A DNA stretch of 64,000 nucleotides, from the NCBI RefSeq assembly GCF_032884065.1, contig NW_027062617.1:496001-560000 (forward strand). The letters are read 5' to 3'. Made by a program: the position numbers and the translations under genes. Origin of the DNA: Artemia franciscana (lineage: Eukaryota > Arthropoda > Branchiopoda > Anostraca > Artemiidae). Below, piece by piece: positions 59,124 through 64,000 of the stretch. Within the stretch, counting starts at the first letter, position 1, and each line of letters starts with the position of its first letter. The notes below the pieces were generated by a model. It searched no databases. It was not told the DNA's origin and saw only the letters and a program-made list of their open reading frames with translations.

Positions 59124-61830
59124 GTAAGTTGACTACGTATCTTTATTTTTTCTCTCAACTAAAGGCAGTGCTTTTCTTATGTGCGTATCTAAGTGGTAAC
59201 TAAGAAGGGTGTTTTTTAAATCGGCGATCCAGGGGAGAAAGAGTTTAAATTTTGGATACAGATTAAATGCAATTCTGCATTTTTGTGTCATTGCAAGCCA
59301 TTTGTTTGGTGCATTGACTCTTCTCTTTGTTCTGTCTCCGTATGAAACCCCGGGCCAAAACCACCTTGGTTAAAAGCATTCTTATCCCCCAACTTTAACT
59401 ATCTACTTCTCTTTAAATACTTCCCTCTTTCTTTATCTTCCTTCTTTCTTTCTCCTTCCTCTCTTCTGTGTTTATCTAAATTCCTCTTTTCGCCTATTCT
59501 TCTCCATTGACTTCATATTCCTTGTTTTATAATTTACGTTGAAGAATATAGTCGATACTAGCATCAAAAATTTGTTGGTAGAAAAGTTGTATTATTTATT
59601 ATCGTCTTCACCCTTAGTGGCTCAGAAGAGTTAAAGTAGATATTAGTTGTTGATTAAAAAAAAAGTTTTTTCAACTGAAAGTAAGAAGCAGTATTAAACC
59701 TTAAAACGGACAGAAATTATTGCGTAAACAAGGGGCCTGTCCCGTCCTCACTATATCGCTCTTCGCGCTAAAGTATTTCGGCGCTTAGGAAAGTTTCTTT
59801 AACGGCCTTCAGGAGTCGGTCTTCAGGCTTAGTATTTCAGGAGTCGTTCTTAAAGAACTGAGACAAAAATTCAAACTTTGGTGTAAAGAGCAAGGTAATG
59901 AGGAGGGTGCATGTCGCGTTATATATGAAATAATATCTGCTCGTTTTAGGTTTTAATGTTGCTTCTTACTTTTAGCTGTAAAAACTTGTTTTTTTATTTA
60001 ATTTCTGATCGTTTTTTAAATAATGCCAGGAAATCTGGCCCCAACTCGACGGAGAAATCCTCCTCGCAACGGAAATATTCTCTAAACAATTCAATTCCGT
60101 CGAAAATTTACCCCCGACAATTAGCCTTAACAACTCCACGCCTAAAATTGAGACAGAAAAGGGAAAAGAAGAAATATAAAAATAGTTTTGTTTAGGAATT
60201 TGGGCAAATTCCCCCATTTTATAATTTCCCCTAACGAGTTCACTCCCTGGAAACTTCCCTTCCCACGGAAAATTCCCTTTGGGAAAACCCCAGCAGAAAA
60301 TTCCTCCCCTCATACGAAAATGTATAAATAATTCCCATTGACAAATACTATGCGTAAACAAAGGGTAAATTTTACAACTTAAAGACCGTACCCCTGGGGC
60401 TGTGTGGGGTTATGTTACATCCAACGGTATAATTATTGTGCCTTGCAGTTATGATGAACCAAGGGTTATCTCAAAATTTTGATCCACTTTTTTTTAGAAC
60501 AGAGGGGCGGGGAAGGGGGCCTAGTTGCCCCCTCCAATCTTGTTGGTCACTTAAAAAGGGCACGAGAAATTGTAAGGTTCATTGGAATGAGCCCTCTCAC
60601 GAAGTTGTAGGACCAGTGGGTCGATACGATCACCCTTGGGAAACAAAATAACAAAAAACAAATAAACACGCATTCGTGATCTCTCTTTTGGCAGAAAATA
60701 CAAAATTCTAGACTTTTGCAGGTAGAAGCTTGAAACCATTTCGGTAAGTTTTTCTGATACGCTGAATCTGATGGTATGATTTTATTAAGATTCTACGACT
60801 TGTAGGGGTTTTTTACCCCTTTTTTTGAAAATAAGGCAAATTTTCTCAGGCTCGTAGCATTTAATGGGTAAAACTAAACTAAATGAGACTTGTATATTTA
60901 AAATCAACACAGTAAGCCAATTCTTTTGATATCTATTAGTATCAAAATTCCCTAATTGGAGTTTCGGTTAGTATTGAGCCGGGTTGCTCCTTACTAACAG
61001 TTCGTTACCACGAATTGTTGGATTTTTCTTTAATGGTCTTTGAGCCTTTTTGGGGATCAGTGAATTTTGTTTGTTCTACGAATACAAATTTTTTGCCGGA
61101 ATTTATATCTTCCCTTATCTAATTGCAACCCTGTCTCTGAATCTACCGTATTTTGTCGGCAAACTATAGCATTTACAGTAACAAAGCGCTATATCGTAAA
61201 CAAAGCTTTAAGTTATAGTATAAATAACCATTTTAATAGAGATTAAGAAGCATGATACACATGATATTTTAGATAAAATATACTAAATTACTCTCAGTCA
61301 AATATTTAATTTGCCATTTTTGAACATTGCAATTAAATAATTATAGTATTGTAGCCTATCGTTGTCATTAGTCGAAAATAAAATCATAAGGATATCCTTT
61401 ATTATTGAGAACATTTGTCCAGTCAGAAGTAATAAGGCTCCTGTATAATGTAGTGTACGTCAAGTAGTTCAGCTAAATCTAATTTCCATACAAAAACTTA
61501 ACTTTTTGAACTGCGGTTCAAATATTCCCATGTCTTTGCTTTGTCCCAGATGATTGTCCCAGAAATTGTCCCAGATGCAATTGTCCCCCATCTTCTTTTG
61601 ACTCTCATCGGTGCTCTGATTTATCAGAAATATGAAGAAATCCTAAAGAAATAACAGAAATACAAAGAATACTCAAATACTCTAAAGAATACACAGAAAT
61701 ACACAATCAAAGAAATCACAGAAATCCTAAAGAAATCACAGAAGAGTTTTAATCTTATTTACTTGTCTGTTATGTATATTTGGTATTCTTGTCTAATTTT
61801 TTTATTAGTAATTTGTTTACTATTTTTTAG
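59124..61830 (+). other. slo: slo intron 3, 2.7 kb
   Basis: GTAAGT donor and TTTTTTAG acceptor. A minus-orientation family 1 copy takes up half of it; the rest is A/T-rich, with AAAGAAATCACAGAAAT-type short repeats near 61630-61745. Confidence 0.85.
59660..61019 (-). repeat. Family 1 repeat, minus orientation, with hairpin HP8
   Basis: The hairpin at about 59660-59995 is diverged (arms with GCTCTTCGCGCTAAAG and TTTGGTGTAAAGAGC). Then follow the module in reverse (TTAAAAAGGGCACGAGA, GGGTCGATACGATCACCC, ACACGCATTCGTGATC) and the head in reverse, ending TTCGTTACCACGAATTGTT at 61019. The last ~435 bp would pair with 58260-58703. Confidence 0.75.
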
Positions 61831-61942
61831 TTTATAGCCGCAAGCGACAAATTGTGGTTTATGTTAGAGATGTATAGTTTCGTGGATTATTTCACAATTC
61901 CACCGTCTTTCGTATCCATCTACCTCGACAGGACCTGGATCG
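61831..61942 (+). CDS. slo: BK channel alpha subunit, exon 4 (S3 helix and start of S4)
   Basis: A 112-nt exon after TATTTTTTAG, before GTATGT, encodes [20 protein letters not shown], then [17 protein letters not shown] and one base of a glycine codon (phase 1). It covers the end of S2, helix S3 (residues about 163-187) and the start of voltage-sensor S4. Asp174 corresponds to the S3 aspartate (mammalian D186) implicated in voltage sensing. The next exon should supply G-LRFLRALR and lies beyond the window. Every residue position agrees with the Slo family. Confidence 0.95.
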
Positions 61943-62104
61943 GTATGTAAATTTTTCTTTTTCTTTTTTATATTCTTAGATTGTAGGGCAAGTATGTAGT
62001 TAGAATTTTAGGGTCTAGCTCACTTCAGGATGAAACGGCTAACTGAAAAAATGTAAAACCCAAAGAATTTGGTGACTAAAACTGTAGATATGCGCTGACT
62101 TTAT

Positions 62105-62275
62105 GCGCTGAGTTTTCTACTGTTTTAAAAAGAAGAATTGAGAGAAAGAGTCAAACTTTAGCGTAAAGAGCGGGGCGTTGATGAGGAAGCAGCCTCTTTC
62201 ATATACGAAGTAATTTCTGTTCGTTTTAAGTTTTAATGTCGCTCCTTACTTTCAGTTAAAAAAAAACTTGTTTTT
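62105..62275 (+). repeat. Family 1 outer hairpin, centre and right arm only (HP9)
   Basis: The sequence from TTTTAAAAAGAAGAATTGAG to the T-run matches HP4 almost base for base, but the left arm is replaced by unrelated DNA. Confidence 0.75.
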
Positions 62276-62444
62276 TTTATTTAATACACCGTAAAGATAG
62301 AAACATGAATAGAGGCTAGATTCTGAATAGTTGATGTGTTATATTCCGTTCTTGTTACCAGTACTGCATCCAGGATTATTTAGCTAAGACCAATTTACTA
62401 GTAGGAGGAATTTCGTTTTAGTTTTTGACAGAAATTAAATAAAA

Positions 62445-64000
62445 AAGCAGGTTTTTTTTGCTTAAAAGTAAGGAGCGATATTAAAACTTAAAACGACCAG
62501 AAATTATTCCGTATATAAAATTATTCCGTATATGTTGTCCCCTCTTCAACGCCCCGCTCTTTACGCTACAGTTTGCATCTTTGTCACAGCTTTACTTTTT
62601 AAAACAATAAAAAACTCTAGCGTAAAGAGCGAGGCGTTGAGGAGGGGAAAACCCCTTTCATATACGGAATAATTTCTGTTCATTTTAAGTTTTAATGTCG
62701 CTCCTTACTTGCAGTTAAAAAACTTGTTTTTTTATTCAATTTCTGAACGTTTTTGAATAAATGCATGTTTCGACTTTGGCTCACCCCAAATAAATAAATA
62801 AAACGAAATTTGCATATTATTTTCTTTTTGCTAAATGGCTTTCTCACAGTTTTGATCGGACGATTTTGATAAAAAAAAGGGCAGGGTGAGGAAGCCTGGT
62901 TCTCCTCTAATTTTTGGTTACTTAAAAATGCGACTAAATTTTTTTACTTTTTTACGAACGTTTTTGTTAGTAATAAACATATGTACCTTGCGAATTAATT
63001 TACGTAACAAACTTCTATATTTGTGTATTTTTATTACGTACATGAGGAGGCCCATCCCCTCGCTAATAGCTCGCTTATTACACTAAAACTTGAATTTTGT
63101 CCCAAATCTTTAAGAATGACCCCTGAATTACAAAGGCCGTAGAATAAATAGTTGAAATTACTAAAAATACTTTAGCGCAAAGAGCAAGGTATTGTAAAGG
63201 AGAAGAACCACCTTTTATACGTAAGTTTATATGCTTGTTTCTAGTTTTAGTGTTGCTCATTACTTCCAGTTGAAATTTTTTTTTCTCATTGTTTTTTAAA
63301 TAATGCTAGAAAATTCTGCGCCCCCTTCAGGGAAATTCTCACCCCTCATGATAAATTCCTCCATGGAAAGATCCTCCCACGTAACCCCCTCCCCCGACCT
63401 ACCCCCGTCCCAACGCGAAAAGGTCCCCTGGAAACGTTTCTACACTTCATAATAACCATTACTATATATGTCACTATTAAACCATTATTTATATTTTATA
63501 TTTTTTATTTTCATTATTACATATTTTTCATTATTTTATAGTTTACTATTATTCTACCATTACTATAAACAATGGTCAAAGTTTGCAACTTGCAGCCCCT
63601 CCCCCGGGGACTGTGGTGGATTCAGTAGTCCCGAAAGACATATTTATTAGGTTTTTGACTAAACTCAACAGAATGGCTATCTAAAAATTTTGATCCGGTG
63701 ACTTTGGGGAAATAATGTGCATGGGAAGGGGCCTAGGTGTCTTCCAATGTTTTTGGTCACTTAAAAAGGGTACCAGAACTTTCAATTTTCGTTAAAATTA
63801 GCCCTCTCGTGGCGTTCTAGGACCAATGGGTCGATACGATCACCCCTGGAAAAAAACGACACAAAAACACGCATCCGTGATTTGTCTCCTGGCAAAAAAT
63901 ACAAAATTCCACATTTTTGTAGATAGGAGCTTGAAACTTCTACAGTAGGGTTCTCGCTGAATCTGATGGTGTGATTTTCGTTAAGATTCTTTGACTTTTA
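62445..64000 (-). repeat. Family 1 repeat, minus orientation, running off the window
   Basis: In order: outer hairpin HP10 (62445-62735; arms with CCCCTCTTCAACGCCCC and GGCGTTGAGGAGGGG), the middle segment in reverse (CGTTTTTGAATAAATGCATG, GGCTTTCTCACAGTTTTGATC), the inner hairpin (63000-63290), and the module in reverse (GACTGTGGTGGATTCAG, TTAAAAAGGGTACCAGAAC, GGGTCGATACGATCACCCC, TAGATAGGAGCTTGAAAC). It stops at the window end before the head. It lies in slo intron 4. Confidence 0.75.

Noticed and set aside
59956..60361. Open frames on both strands at 59956-60361
   Set aside because: They lie inside a family 1 copy and correspond to G- or C-rich repeat text present in other copies with stops.
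14961..63290. Recurrent hairpins read as a CRISPR array or tRNA cluster
   Set aside because: Repeats are far apart, ~115 bp per arm, dispersed in both orientations and lack regular spacers. The genome is eukaryotic.

Overview
The window is nuclear DNA from an animal, almost certainly an arthropod. The only clear host gene is the 5' part of slowpoke (slo), the BK-type calcium- and voltage-activated potassium channel alpha subunit. Its predicted protein is closest in wording to insect Slo as I know it. The repeat landscape (Penelope-like elements, Helitrons, several LINEs, A/T-rich introns) would fit a crustacean such as a branchiopod, but that is a guess. Nothing bacterial or viral was recognised.

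Layout. 1-560: weak unrecognised reading frame. 560-2560: no gene seen. 2570-7710: decayed LINE pieces on both strands, with a local tandem duplication and a tRNA-derived SINE. 7860-10000: element with a ~285-bp internal tandem array. 10050-11270: little, one possible YqaJ-like remnant. 11277-14600: head-to-tail Helitrons with GGGACAC minisatellites and very long (AT)n tracts. 14640-15165: end of an abundant double-hairpin repeat, here called family 1. 15510-61942: slo exons 1-4 (102 codons, 62 nt, 97 nt, 112 nt), separated by introns of 31.4, 11.7 and 2.7 kb. The gene continues beyond the window.

The four exons have matching splice phases and encode 192 codons plus one base: cytoplasm-proximal N-terminus, S0, S0-S1 linker, S1, S2, S3 and the first residues of S4. 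Intron 1 holds a CR1/jockey-like LINE, a nearly intact Penelope-like retroelement with an N-terminal GIY-YIG domain and flanking pseudo-LTRs, a second decayed Penelope-like element with C-terminal GIY-YIG and a possible hammerhead ribozyme, MITE-like elements, arrays of a ~250-bp module, and copies of family 1. Introns 2 and 3 hold more family 1 copies, a Tc1-like MITE and an internally deleted LINE.

Most notable: (1) family 1 hairpins of ~115-bp arms, whose central arm segment differs between copies yet stays complementary within each copy; (2) inverted family 1 copies flanking the frame-shifting slo exon 3; (3) the domain-permuted Penelope-like element; (4) paired Helitrons that both carry a giant (AT)n tract at the same point. 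No new multi-gene system was found. All family names rest on motif recognition by eye, with no database search.
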